Assembly (NCBI RefSeq): GCF_000725125.1
Contig: NZ_JFCB01000018.1
Span: forward strand, 62,001-126,000
Length of the DNA: 64,000 nucleotides
Source: Streptomyces toyocaensis
GTDB lineage: Bacteria; Actinomycetota; Actinomycetes; Streptomycetales; Streptomycetaceae
Reading direction: 5' to 3'
The position numbers and the translations under genes were made by a program. Positions 1 to 8,366 of the stretch are shown one piece after another. The notes under the pieces were generated by a model. The model was given only the letters and a program-made list of their open reading frames with translations. It was not told the origin of the DNA and did not search any database. Every line of letters starts with the position of its first letter. Positions within the stretch are counted from its first letter, which is position 1.

Positions 1-557
1 TGGACGCTCAGCGTGCGGGCGCCGGGCACCAGGGATCCGAACAGCGCCTCCCAGACCAGCGCGTAGACCAGCCCGAACACCACCGCGTGCCGTGAGACCG
101 TGCCGAGCAGCAGGAAGAGCGCCGCGTACGCGATGGAGGCGACCAGTGCGGCCACCGTGTAGGCGACGGCGACCTGCTGGCCGTTGCCGTTCAGGACGAA
201 TCCCGCGATCAGCGTGGGCACCGCCGAGAACGCCATGGTGACGGCGACGGCGACGATCAGCTTGGTGTAGATGATCGTGGGCCGCTTGATCGGCTTGGAC
301 AGCAGGTACACCACCGAGCCGTCGTCGATCTCGGGGCCGATCGCGCCGGTGCCCGCGATGACACCGATGATCGGCACCATGGTGGCGAGCGCGAATCCGC
401 CGAGGACGTCGGCCGCGGTCTGGTCGTCGGCGCCGCTCAGGGCGCGCACCGCCAGGGAGATCGCGATCAGCAGCAGGGGCAGCGCGCCCAGGATCAGGGC
501 CCGGCGGCGGCCGAGCAGGGCCCGGTAGGTGAGCCGGGCGACTGTGGGGTCGTACAT
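1..557 (-). CDS. ABC-2 type transporter permease (partial, cut by window edge)
   Basis: About 185 N-terminal codons are visible; the rest lies left of the window. The ATG at 557 opens a protein starting MYDPTVARLTYRALLGRRRA, followed by several hydrophobic segments and the phrase IDDGSVVYLLSKPIKRPTI, typical of ABC-2 permeases of the ABC-2/NosY type. It begins 9 bases after the stop of the upstream ATPase gene and is the last visible gene of a four-gene operon (ATPase, permease, ATPase, permease). The likely role is the membrane channel paired with the ATPase at 567-1478. The substrate cannot be read from sequence. Confidence 0.85.
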   Translation of the reverse strand, partial: MYDPTVARLTYRALLGRRRALILGALPLLLIAISLAVRALSGADDQTAADVLGGFALATMVPIIGVIAGTGAIGPEIDDGSVVYLLSKPIKRPTIIYTKLIVAVAVTMAFSAVPTLIAGFVLNGNGQQVAVAYTVAALVASIAYAALFLLLGTVSRHAVVFGLVYALVWEALFGSLVPGARTLSV

Positions 558-566
558 CAGGGCCTC

Positions 567-1478
567 CTACGCCGCGACCAGGTACGAGAACACGGACTCG
601 AGGGACTCGTCGGACGGCGAGACCGTGAGCAGCCGGATGCCGTGGTCGCGCGCGACCTGCGGCAGCAGGGACGTGAAGCGGCCGAAGTCGACGGCCTGGA
701 TGCGCAGGGCGCCTTCCGCCACGTCCACCTCGATGCCGGACGTCGACGGGTCGGCGATCAGCGCGGCCGCGAGCGCGCGGTCGTCACTGGAGCGCACCAG
801 GTAGCGGTGCGGGCGGTCGGTCATCAGGCGGCGGATCCTGCGGAAGTCACCGCCGGCCGCGTGCCGGCCGGCGACGACGACCTCGATGTGCCAGGCGAGT
901 TGCTCGACCTCTTCGAGGATGTGGGACGAGAAGAGCACGGTGCGGCCCTCGTCGCCCATGCGCCGCAGCAGGTCCATCAGCTGCATGCGCTGCCGCGGGT
1001 CCATGCCGTTGAACGGTTCGTCCAGCAGCAGCAGCGACGGCTCGTGCACCAGGGCCGAGGCCATCTTCACGCGCTGCCGCATGCCCTTGGAGTACGTGGC
1101 GATCTTGCGGTCCTGCGCGTACTCCATCTCGACCGTGGCCAGCGCCTTCTGGGCGGCCTTTGCGCCCAGTCCGTGGAGTTCGGCGTTGGCCAGGACGAAT
1201 TCACGGCCGGTGAGGAAGTCGTACATCGCCTCCCGCTCGGGGACGATGCCGATGTGCCGGTAGATGGCCTCGTTGCGCCACACCTGCTGCCCGTCGAGGG
1301 TGACGGTGCCGGTGGAGGGGGCGAGGAAGCCGCCCATCATGTTGATGAGGGTGGACTTCCCGGCGCCGTTGGGTCCGAGCAGGCCGGTGACGCCGGGGCC
1401 GATGGTCATGGTGATGTCGTTGACGGCGACCACGTTGCCGAACCAGCGGGACACATGGTCGATGGTGAGTGTGGTCAC
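567..1478 (-). CDS. ABC transporter ATP-binding protein
   Basis: 303 residues. Walker A GPNGAGKST, signature YSKGMRQRV and Walker B LLLLDEPFNGMDP are all present and in order, so this is an intact exporter-type ATPase. The GTG start at 1478 overlaps the stop of the upstream permease by four bases (GTGA), implying translational coupling. The longer open frame upstream carries no ABC features and is a shadow of the permease gene. It probably energises the permease at 1-557, the other ATPase in the operon serving the permease at 1475-2392. Confidence 0.93.
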   Translation of the reverse strand: MTTLTIDHVSRWFGNVVAVNDITMTIGPGVTGLLGPNGAGKSTLINMMGGFLAPSTGTVTLDGQQVWRNEAIYRHIGIVPEREAMYDFLTGREFVLANAELHGLGAKAAQKALATVEMEYAQDRKIATYSKGMRQRVKMASALVHEPSLLLLDEPFNGMDPRQRMQLMDLLRRMGDEGRTVLFSSHILEEVEQLAWHIEVVVAGRHAAGGDFRRIRRLMTDRPHRYLVRSSDDRALAAALIADPSTSGIEVDVAEGALRIQAVDFGRFTSLLPQVARDHGIRLLTVSPSDESLESVFSYLVAA

Positions 1479-2392
1479 AGTCCCACCTTCTTGTAGCGGC
1501 GCACCAGGAGGCCGTAGCCGGCGACGATCAGGCCGAGGCTGACGAGGACGTAGACGACGCCCTCGGCGTTGCTCGGGCCCACCCCGCCGGGGAAGGCGGA
1601 GCTCGCTCCCAGGAAGGCGGACTGCACCCCGTCGATGAGGGTGATAGGGGAGAACAGGCCGATCCAGGCGATGGCGTCGCCACCGCTGTTCTGGGCGTCG
1701 GCGATCGCCTGGAGCGTGGAGACGGCGCCGTAGGAGATGGTGAGCACGGCGATCACGGCGGCGATGCCGAAGCCGCGGCGCGGGGTGACCGACGCGATGA
1801 CCAGGCCGATGCCGGCGAAGAGCAGTGAGAGCAGTGCCACGGAGACGAGTCCCTGTGCGAATCCCTTGGTCTGGTCGGAGAAGTCGAGCTTGGCCAGCAG
1901 CGCGCCGATGTACAGGACCAGCAGGGGGGCCGCGGTGAGGATGAACAGGGCCGAGGCCAGCGCGGCGAATTTGGCGCGCACGTAGTCGGTGGTCTCGATG
2001 GGCCGTGAGAAGTACAGCGGCACGGTCTTGAAGCGGAGGTCGCGCGAGACGGACTGGGGTGCCTGCGAGGCGACGTACAGGCTGATGACGGCCTGCATGA
2101 CGATCGCGTAGCGCGTGTAGTCGAGGGGCAGGTCGTTCGCCTTCGTGGCGACCGCGACGGCCACCATGATGGCGGCGGGGACGCACATCACCACGAACAG
2201 CAGCATCGGCAGCACCTTGGACTTCACCGAACGGCCGAGGCCGTAGGAGCCGCGCAGGGACTGCGAGTAGAGCGACAGCCGCGCGTAGCCGCGGCCCAGG
2301 CGGGGGCCGTCGTAGGAGCGGTAGCCGATGTTGTGGATACGGGTGTCACCCGGTGCGGTGGCCGGTGTCCGCAGGGACTGCTCAGCTGTCAT
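1475..2392 (-). CDS. ABC-2 type transporter permease
   Basis: 305 residues. After a roughly 60-residue polar N-terminus there are about six hydrophobic segments (for example MLLFVVMCVPAAIMVAVAVA). The motif VSRDLRFKTVPLYFSRPIE is typical of ABC-2 permeases that export an unknown substrate. The start overlaps the end of the preceding ATPase gene by 11 bases and the stop overlaps the next ATPase start, so this is a tightly coupled operon. Confidence 0.88.
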   Translation of the reverse strand: MTAEQSLRTPATAPGDTRIHNIGYRSYDGPRLGRGYARLSLYSQSLRGSYGLGRSVKSKVLPMLLFVVMCVPAAIMVAVAVATKANDLPLDYTRYAIVMQAVISLYVASQAPQSVSRDLRFKTVPLYFSRPIETTDYVRAKFAALASALFILTAAPLLVLYIGALLAKLDFSDQTKGFAQGLVSVALLSLLFAGIGLVIASVTPRRGFGIAAVIAVLTISYGAVSTLQAIADAQNSGGDAIAWIGLFSPITLIDGVQSAFLGASSAFPGGVGPSNAEGVVYVLVSLGLIVAGYGLLVRRYKKVGL

Positions 2393-3350
2393 GGCCGGCC
2401 GTCTCCTTCCGCTCCTCGTCGCTGTTCCTGAAGACCTCGGAGATGTGGTGCCGGCGCTGTTCCATGCGCACCAGACCGAGGCCGAGGTCCGCGATGACGT
2501 CGCGGACCAGGTCGTACGTCTCCTCGCCCTGCGCGGTGAGCAGCAGGACGTGTCCGGCGCCCGGCAGTCCGCTGCCGTCCTCGACGCCCACCCCGCGCGC
2601 GTGAAGCGCCTCGCGCACGGCGCGGGTGCCGTCCGGGTGCTCGTCGGTGTCGGTGACCTCGATGGCGAGGGTCGTGGTGGTCTGGGTGAAGTCCGTGGTG
2701 GAGCTGGAGCGGAGCAGTGTGCCGCCGTCGACGACGACGACGTGGTCGCAGGTCCGTTCCAGTTCGCCCAGCAGGTGGGAGGTGACCAGGACGGAGATGC
2801 CGAAGTCGGTGTGGATCCGGCGGATCAGGCCGAGCATCTCGTCGCGGCCGACCGGGTCCAGGCCGTTGGTCGGCTCGTCGAGGAAGACCAGCTGGGGGTC
2901 GTGCACAAGGGCCTGCGCGAGTTTCACGCGCTGCTTCATGCCGGTCGAGTAGCCGCCGATGGGGCGGTAGCGCTCCTCGTACAGGCCGACGTGGCGCAGG
3001 GTGTCGGCCGTGCGCTCCCGGGCGGCGGTGGGCGGCAGGCCGGACATGCGCGCCATGTGGACGACGAACTCGGTGGCCGAGACGTCCGGCGGCAGGCAGT
3101 CGTGTTCCGGCATGTAGCCGACCCGCTCGCGGATGGCGGCGCCCTCGGTGGCGACGTCGAGGCCGAGCACTTCGGCGCGGCCCTCGGTGGCGGGGGACAG
3201 ACCCAGCAGGATCTTGATCAGTGTGGACTTGCCGGCTCCATTGGCTCCGACGAGTCCGGTCACACCGGGCCCGACGTCCACGGAGAGCCGGTCAAGCGCG
3301 GTCACCCTGGGGAACCGCTTGCTCAGGCTTTCGGTCGCGATCACAGTCAC
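2382..3350 (-). CDS. ABC transporter ATP-binding protein (first gene of exporter operon)
   Basis: 322 residues from the GTG at 3350; a second in-frame GTG lies at 3344, so the start is uncertain by two codons. Walker A GANGAGKST, signature YSTGMKQRV and Walker B LVFLDEPTNGLDP are intact. A C-terminal region of about 100 residues after the NBD is typical of drug/ABC-2 exporters. It is the promoter-proximal gene of the reverse-strand operon and is divergent from the hydrolase-SDR fusion starting at 3517, with about 165 bases between them for two promoters. Confidence 0.92.
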   Translation of the reverse strand: MTVIATESLSKRFPRVTALDRLSVDVGPGVTGLVGANGAGKSTLIKILLGLSPATEGRAEVLGLDVATEGAAIRERVGYMPEHDCLPPDVSATEFVVHMARMSGLPPTAARERTADTLRHVGLYEERYRPIGGYSTGMKQRVKLAQALVHDPQLVFLDEPTNGLDPVGRDEMLGLIRRIHTDFGISVLVTSHLLGELERTCDHVVVVDGGTLLRSSSTTDFTQTTTTLAIEVTDTDEHPDGTRAVREALHARGVGVEDGSGLPGAGHVLLLTAQGEETYDLVRDVIADLGLGLVRMEQRRHHISEVFRNSDEERKETAGHDS

Positions 3351-3516
3351 GGCACAGACGCTAGTGACCCGCACCACTGGGGTCGTCAGCCCGGAGAGCC
3401 GTCTTGGGGTCCCCCTGGAGTCGTACGGCCCCGTAAGGGAACCCCTGCCCGAGAGGGGTGAACAGGGTCCGGGGGCCCTGTTGACGAACTCTCTAACGAC
3501 TGCCAGATTCGCCTGT

Positions 3517-5274
3517 GTGACGGGATGGAGCGGGGCCCGGGAGCGCCGGGTGCGTACGGGCGGGGTCGAGCTGTGCGTGGCCGAGCTGGGCGACCCCGGG
3601 CGGCCGACGGTCGTCCTGGTGCACGGATACCCGGACAGCAAGGAGGTGTGGTCCGAGGTCGCGCGGCGGCTGTCCGGCCGTTTCCATGTCGTGGCGTACG
3701 ACGTCCGGGGCCACGGCCGGTCCACGGCACCGCGTCCGTTGCGCGGGGGATTCACCCTGGAGAAGCTGACGGACGACTTCCTGGCCGTCGTCGACGCGGT
3801 GAGCCCGGACCGGCCCGTGCACCTGGTGGGGCACGACTGGGGCTCGGTGCAGGCCTGGGAGTTCGTGACGGTCGAACGCGCCGCGGGGCGGATCGCGTCC
3901 TTCACCTCGATCTCCGGCCCCTCGCTCGACCACTTCGGGCACTGGATCGGCCGCCGGGTGAAGCGGCCGACCCCGCGCCGGGTCGGCCAGCTGCTGGGCC
4001 AGGGCGCCAGGTCCTGGTACGTGTACCTGCTGCACACGCCCGTGCTGCCGGAGCTTGCCTGGCGCGGCCCGCTCGGCACGGCCTGGCCACGGATCCTGGA
4101 GCGCCTGGAGAAGGCGCCCGCCGACGGTTACCCGACCTCGTCCCTGCCCTCGGACGCGGCACACGGCGCCTGGCTCTACCGGGACAACGTGCGGCGGCGG
4201 CTGCGCAGCCCGCGCACGGACGCCTACGCGCACGCGCCCGTGCAGCTCATCACGCCCCTGGACGACAGGTTCCTCTCTCAGCGGCTCTCCGAGGACCTGG
4301 AACAGTGGGCCCCGCGGCTGACCCGGCGGACGCTGCCGGCCGGTCACTGGGTGCCGCGCAACCGCCCCGACCAGCTGGCCACGTGGATCTCCGACTTCGT
4401 CTCGTCGGTGGAGGGCGGCCGGGCGGACGTGCCGGCTGCGGGCCGGCACGCCGACCGGTTCGGTGGGCAGCTGGTCCTGGTGACGGGAGCGGGCAGCGGC
4501 ATCGGGCGGGCCACGGCGCTCGCGTTCGCGGAGGCGGGCGCGCGCGTACTGGCGGTCGACCGGAACGCGGAGGCCGCGGCCTCCGCCGCGGCGGAGGCAC
4601 GTCGTCGCGGCGCGGCGGCGGCCTGGGCGGAGACGGCGGACGTGTCCGACGAGCAAGCCATGGAGAAGCTGGCCGAGCGGGTCACCACCGAGCACGGCGT
4701 GGTGGACGTCCTGGTGAACAACGCGGGCATCGGACTGGGCGGCTCCTTCTTCGACACCACCACGGACGACTGGAGGACGGTCCTCGACGTCAACCTGTGG
4801 GGTGTGATCCACGGCTGCCGGCTCTTCGGGGGGCGGATGGCCGAGCGCGGTCAGGGCGGCCACATCGTGAACGTCGCCTCGGCGGCGGCGTTCCAGCCGT
4901 CACGGGCGCTGCCCGCCTACGGCACGTCGAAGGCGGCGGTGCTGATGCTCAGCGAGTGCCTGCGCGCGGAGCTGGCGGGGCGAGGGATCGGCGTCTCGGC
5001 GGTGTGCCCCGGATTCGTCGACACCGCCATCACCTCCACCGCGCGGTTCGCGGGCGTGGACGCCGGGGAGGAGCGGCGCCTGCGGAAGCGCGCGGCGCGC
5101 CTCTACGGACTGCGCGGATACCCGCCGGAGAAGGTCGCCGCCGCGATCCTGCGGGCGGTGGTGCGCGACGAGGCGGTGGTACCGGTCACCCCGGAGGCGC
5201 GGACGGCGTACGCCCTGTCGCGGTGGATGCCGGGGGCGCTGCGGAGGATCGCGCGGGTGAAGCCGCCGGTCTGA
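3517..5274 (+). CDS. Alpha/beta hydrolase - short-chain dehydrogenase fusion
   Basis: 585 residues with two enzyme domains. Residues about 15-300 form an alpha/beta hydrolase: oxyanion region VHGYPD, nucleophile elbow GHDWGS near residue 106 (an Asp nucleophile, as in epoxide hydrolases and haloalkane dehalogenases), an acid in TPLDDRF and the His in AGHW. Residues about 315-585 are an SDR: TGAGSGIG for NAD(P), NNAG and YGTSK near 468. Both catalytic sets look complete. Such fusions occur in actinobacteria; the substrate is unknown. The GTG at 3517 was chosen because the hydrolase homology begins a few residues later; there is no clear ribosome site, so the start could be slightly different. 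Confidence 0.85.
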   Translation: MTGWSGARERRVRTGGVELCVAELGDPGRPTVVLVHGYPDSKEVWSEVARRLSGRFHVVAYDVRGHGRSTAPRPLRGGFTLEKLTDDFLAVVDAVSPDRPVHLVGHDWGSVQAWEFVTVERAAGRIASFTSISGPSLDHFGHWIGRRVKRPTPRRVGQLLGQGARSWYVYLLHTPVLPELAWRGPLGTAWPRILERLEKAPADGYPTSSLPSDAAHGAWLYRDNVRRRLRSPRTDAYAHAPVQLITPLDDRFLSQRLSEDLEQWAPRLTRRTLPAGHWVPRNRPDQLATWISDFVSSVEGGRADVPAAGRHADRFGGQLVLVTGAGSGIGRATALAFAEAGARVLAVDRNAEAAASAAAEARRRGAAAAWAETADVSDEQAMEKLAERVTTEHGVVDVLVNNAGIGLGGSFFDTTTDDWRTVLDVNLWGVIHGCRLFGGRMAERGQGGHIVNVASAAAFQPSRALPAYGTSKAAVLMLSECLRAELAGRGIGVSAVCPGFVDTAITSTARFAGVDAGEERRLRKRAARLYGLRGYPPEKVAAAILRAVVRDEAVVPVTPEARTAYALSRWMPGALRRIARVKPPV

Positions 5275-5307
5275 GCCCGCCGGTGTGCGAGCGGCCGAGC
5301 CGGTCGG

Positions 5308-5361
5308 TTGTCCACAGAGGCGTCAATTCCCCTGTGGAAAAAGGCACTTGGCTGTGGATCA
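5308..5361. promoter_or_regulatory. Cluster of three DnaA-box-like sequences
   Basis: The 143-base gap between the fusion gene and the phosphotransferase gene holds TTGTCCACA at 5308-5316, the preferred Streptomyces DnaA box. On the reverse strand it holds TTTTCCACA (5333-5341) and TGATCCACA (5353-5361), each one base from TTATCCACA. Three sites in 54 bases is more than expected by chance in GC-rich DNA. Binding is inferred, not shown. Confidence 0.5.
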
Positions 5362-5417
5362 AACCTGCGGAGGAAAATCGATCGCGTGATACGCGTCTCT
5401 CCCGGCAGTCTGAACAG

Positions 5418-5975
5418 ATGGACGACAGACGCACCGTCAAGGTGTCCAAGTACCTCGCGAGGCACCTGCGCCATGAGCCCGGCCGGATCGGGCTCACCCT
5501 CGACGAGGGCGGCTGGGTGGAGATCGAGGCGCTGATCGCCGCGGCGTCCGCACACGGTTTCCGGTTCACCCGGGAGGAACTGGACCACGTCGTCGCCACC
5601 AACGACAAGCGACGGTTCGCCGTCGAGGGCACCCGGATCCGCGCCAGCCAGGGGCACAGCGTCGAGGTCGATCTCGGACTGCAGGCGGCCGCTCCGCCGG
5701 CGTACCTGTACCACGGCACCGTCGCCGGGAACCTGGACGCGATCCGCGCCGAAGGGCTGCGGCCCATGAACCGGCACGCCGTGCACCTCTCCGCCGACCG
5801 CGGGACGGCGACCCGTGTCGGCGCCCGCCGGGGGCGCCCGGTCGTGCTGTCCGTGGACGCGGGTGCCATGCACCGCGACGGCTGTGTCTTCCACCTCAGC
5901 GCGAACGGCGTGTGGCTGACGCAGGCCGTACCGAGCCGGTACCTGCGTTTCCCCGGCGGTCACCGAGGAGCATGA
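5418..5975 (+). CDS. kptA: RNA 2'-phosphotransferase (Tpt1/KptA family)
   Basis: 185 residues, normal length for bacterial KptA. The N-terminal half is a winged-helix-like region (VSKYLARHLRHEPGRIGLTLDEGGW) and the C-terminal half is an ADP-ribosyltransferase fold (YLYHGT, then RHAVHLS and a RRGRPVVLSVDA stretch). The family moves a 2'-phosphate from RNA to NAD, giving ADP-ribose 1'',2''-cyclic phosphate; in bacteria, which lack the tRNA-splicing pathway, its role is unsettled. The ATG at 5418 starts exactly at the conserved N-terminus. The stop overlaps the next gene (ATGA). Confidence 0.93.
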   Translation: MDDRRTVKVSKYLARHLRHEPGRIGLTLDEGGWVEIEALIAAASAHGFRFTREELDHVVATNDKRRFAVEGTRIRASQGHSVEVDLGLQAAAPPAYLYHGTVAGNLDAIRAEGLRPMNRHAVHLSADRGTATRVGARRGRPVVLSVDAGAMHRDGCVFHLSANGVWLTQAVPSRYLRFPGGHRGA

Positions 5976-6430
5976 TCGAAGGTATGGACCACCTGCCCAG
6001 CACCGAGGCCGCCGTCACCGCCCTCCGGGCGCTCGCCCACACGTACGGGCGCGAGATCGACGTCACCCATGACATCGGTGCGGACCAGACCTCCCGCCGT
6101 ACCGCGGCGGGAGTCGGCGTCGCCACCGACCCCGACGGCTCCCTCCCCCACGAGGCCCACGTCGAGTTCGGAGGTCTGCCCCGGGTGAGCGTGCGGCTCC
6201 ACCCGGAGGACGACGCACTGATCGACGTCGAGGGCGTGGAGTGCCACGACATCCCCCGCGACGACGTGCCTGCCTTCCTGCGCTCCCTGTTCGACGGACT
6301 GGCCCACGTCAGGGCTCGCCGTTTTCCTCCCGGTCACTTCCTGATCGTGCCGCTGCCGGGAGACCGGACGTACAAGGAGTTCATCCCCATGATCGTCCTC
6401 ACCCCCTGGCTGAGCGCGCGGGTGCGGTGA
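5972..6430 (+). CDS. Conserved hypothetical protein
   Basis: 152 residues, function not recognised. It is acidic and has no membrane segment or signal. Visible text includes LPSTEAAVTALRALAHTYGREIDVTH at the start and an IVPLPGDRTYKEFIPM region near the end. The ATG at 5972 overlaps the kptA stop as ATGA, suggesting coupling; a second ATG at 5984 (MDHLPST) is an equally possible start. Probably cotranscribed with kptA. Confidence 0.7.
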   Translation: MIEGMDHLPSTEAAVTALRALAHTYGREIDVTHDIGADQTSRRTAAGVGVATDPDGSLPHEAHVEFGGLPRVSVRLHPEDDALIDVEGVECHDIPRDDVPAFLRSLFDGLAHVRARRFPPGHFLIVPLPGDRTYKEFIPMIVLTPWLSARVR

Positions 6431-6443
6431 CAGGGGCGCGGAC

Positions 6444-6457
6444 GTTTCACGTGAAAC
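6444..6457. other. parS site (ParB-binding centromere)
   Basis: Perfect palindrome GTTTCACGTGAAAC, the Streptomyces parS consensus, in the gap between the hypothetical gene ending at 6430 and the oxidoreductase starting at 6484. Confidence 0.9.
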
Positions 6458-6483
6458 CCACCGCTCCGCATAGGCTCGGGGGC

Positions 6484-7386
6484 ATGAGCCTGCGCCTGAG
6501 CACCGTGATCCTCCCCTATCGCCGCTGGCACGAGGGCAGCCGTTCGACATGGACGCGCGCCGAGGAACTCGGCTTCCACGCCGGGTACACCTACGACCAC
6601 CTCTCCTGGCGCAGCTTCCGCGACGGCCCCTGGTTCGGCGCCGTCCCGACCCTGACCGCCGCCGCGGCCGTCACCGACCGGATGCGCCTGGGCACGCTCG
6701 TGACCTCGCCGAACTTCCGGCACCCGGTCACCCTCGCGAAGGAACTCATCTCCCTCGACGACATCTCCGGCGGCCGTGTGACGCTCGGGATCGGTGCGGG
6801 CGGCACCGGTTTCGACGCCACCGCGCTCGGCCAGGAGCCGTGGACCCCGCGCGAGCGCGCCGACCGCTTCGCCGAGTTCGTGCCGCTGCTCGACCGGCTG
6901 CTCACCGAGGACAGCGTGTCGTACGAGGGCGACTTCTACGCGGCGCACGAGGCGCGCAACATCCCGGGCTGTGTGCAGCGGCCCCGGCTGCCCTTCGCGG
7001 TGGCGGCCACCGGGCCGCGCGGACTGCGGCTCGCGGCACGCCACGGGCAGGCGTGGGTGACCACGGGTGACCCCACACTGTACGAGAACGGCACGCCCGA
7101 ACAATCGGTTCAGGCCATTCGCGGCCAGGCCGAGAAGCTGGCCGACGCCTGCGCCGAACTCGGCCGGGACGTGACCGGACTGGACAAGATCCTTCTCACC
7201 GGGTTCACCCCCGACCGGGGCCGCCCGCTGGAGTCCCTGGACGCCTTCGTGGACTTCGCGGGCCGCCACATCGAGCTGGGCTTCACCGAGATCGTGGTCC
7301 ACTGGCCGATCCCGGACTCGGACTTCGCCGCGGACCAGAAGGTCTTCGAACGGATCGCCATGGAGGCGCCGGCACAGCTGCGGTGA
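6484..7386 (+). CDS. LLM-class F420-dependent oxidoreductase
   Basis: 300 residues, a luciferase-like TIM-barrel monooxygenase/reductase. Typical family text is present: RAEELGFHAGYTYDHLSW near the start, RMRLGTLVTSPNFRHP, and ISGGRVTLGIGAGG. In actinobacteria, members using this arrangement usually bind F420 rather than FMN; that cofactor call is inference. The start ATG at 6484 begins with the first beta strand (MSLRLSTVILPY). A parS site lies in the upstream gap. Confidence 0.88.
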   Translation: MSLRLSTVILPYRRWHEGSRSTWTRAEELGFHAGYTYDHLSWRSFRDGPWFGAVPTLTAAAAVTDRMRLGTLVTSPNFRHPVTLAKELISLDDISGGRVTLGIGAGGTGFDATALGQEPWTPRERADRFAEFVPLLDRLLTEDSVSYEGDFYAAHEARNIPGCVQRPRLPFAVAATGPRGLRLAARHGQAWVTTGDPTLYENGTPEQSVQAIRGQAEKLADACAELGRDVTGLDKILLTGFTPDRGRPLESLDAFVDFAGRHIELGFTEIVVHWPIPDSDFAADQKVFERIAMEAPAQLR

Positions 7387-7492
7387 CCGCGGTCCATTCC
7401 GCGGTGGGAGAAACACCGCTGGTGACGGCGGTAACCACTCAGATGTGCGCAGTCCCGCACGGTCGTGCAGGCATATGCGGGACAATGGCCGG

Positions 7493-8362
7493 GTGACCTC
7501 AGCGACCCGACAGCCCGAGACCCCGGCAGCCACCACTCCACCGCGGCTCATCGCCACCGACCTCGACGGCACCCTGCTGCGCGACGACAAGTCGGTGTCA
7601 CCGCGCACGATCGCCGCGCTGGCCGCCGCCGAGGAGGCGGGCGTCGAGGTCTTCTTCGTCACCGGCCGCCCGGCCCGCTGGATGGACGTCGTCAGCGAGC
7701 ACGTCCACGGCCACGGACTCGCCATCTGCGGCAACGGCGCGGCCGTCGTCGACCTGCACGGCGGCCCGGGCGCACACCGTTTCGTGAAGGTGCGTGAGCT
7801 GCCCCGCACGAACGCCCTGCACGCGGTGCAACTGCTGCGCGAGGCCGCCCCCGGCACGGTGTACGCCGTCGAGCAGACCTTCGGCTTCCACCAGGAGCCC
7901 ACGTACCCGAAGCTGCACATGGAGATCCCGGACGCCCTCGCTCCCGCCGAGGACCTGCTGGCTCCGGACTCCCACACCGCCGGCGAACCGGTGCTGAAGA
8001 TCCTCGCGTACCACCCGGAGCTCGAGCCCGACGCCTTCCTCACCCTGGCCCGGATCGCCATCGGCGAGCGCGCCAACGTCACACGTTCCAGCCCCAGCGC
8101 CCTGCTGGAGATCAGCGGCCCGGAGGTCTCCAAGGCCAGCACGCTCGCCCTGTGCTGCGCCGAGCGCGGTATCTCCCACGAAGAGGTCGTCGCCTTCGGT
8201 GACATGCCGAACGACGTCGAGATGCTGACCTGGGCGGGCCGCTCCTACGCGATGGGCAACGCCCACCCGGACGTGCTCGCCGCCGCCTCGGGCCACACGG
8301 TCGCCAACAACGACGACGGCGTGGCCGTGGTGATCGAACGGCTGCTGGAGGGGCGGCTCTAG
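7493..8362 (+). CDS. HAD superfamily hydrolase, Cof type
   Basis: 289 residues. Motif I is DLDGTLL with the catalytic Asp near residue 22; motif II is FVTGR; motif IV is GDMPNDVEML. The large C2-type cap between motifs II and III fits the Cof/YidA sugar-phosphate phosphatase group. The GTG at 7493 was chosen because an upstream in-frame ATG would add a non-conserved basic leader. The gene converges with the M23 peptidase gene, whose stop is four bases away. Confidence 0.9.
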   Translation: MTSATRQPETPAATTPPRLIATDLDGTLLRDDKSVSPRTIAALAAAEEAGVEVFFVTGRPARWMDVVSEHVHGHGLAICGNGAAVVDLHGGPGAHRFVKVRELPRTNALHAVQLLREAAPGTVYAVEQTFGFHQEPTYPKLHMEIPDALAPAEDLLAPDSHTAGEPVLKILAYHPELEPDAFLTLARIAIGERANVTRSSPSALLEISGPEVSKASTLALCCAERGISHEEVVAFGDMPNDVEMLTWAGRSYAMGNAHPDVLAAASGHTVANNDDGVAVVIERLLEGRL

Positions 8363-8366
8363 CCGC

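Noticed and set aside
3525..5417. Long forward frame upstream of kptA
   Set aside because: Overlaps the fusion gene in another frame, with low-complexity Arg/Pro text; only the part from 5418 is real.
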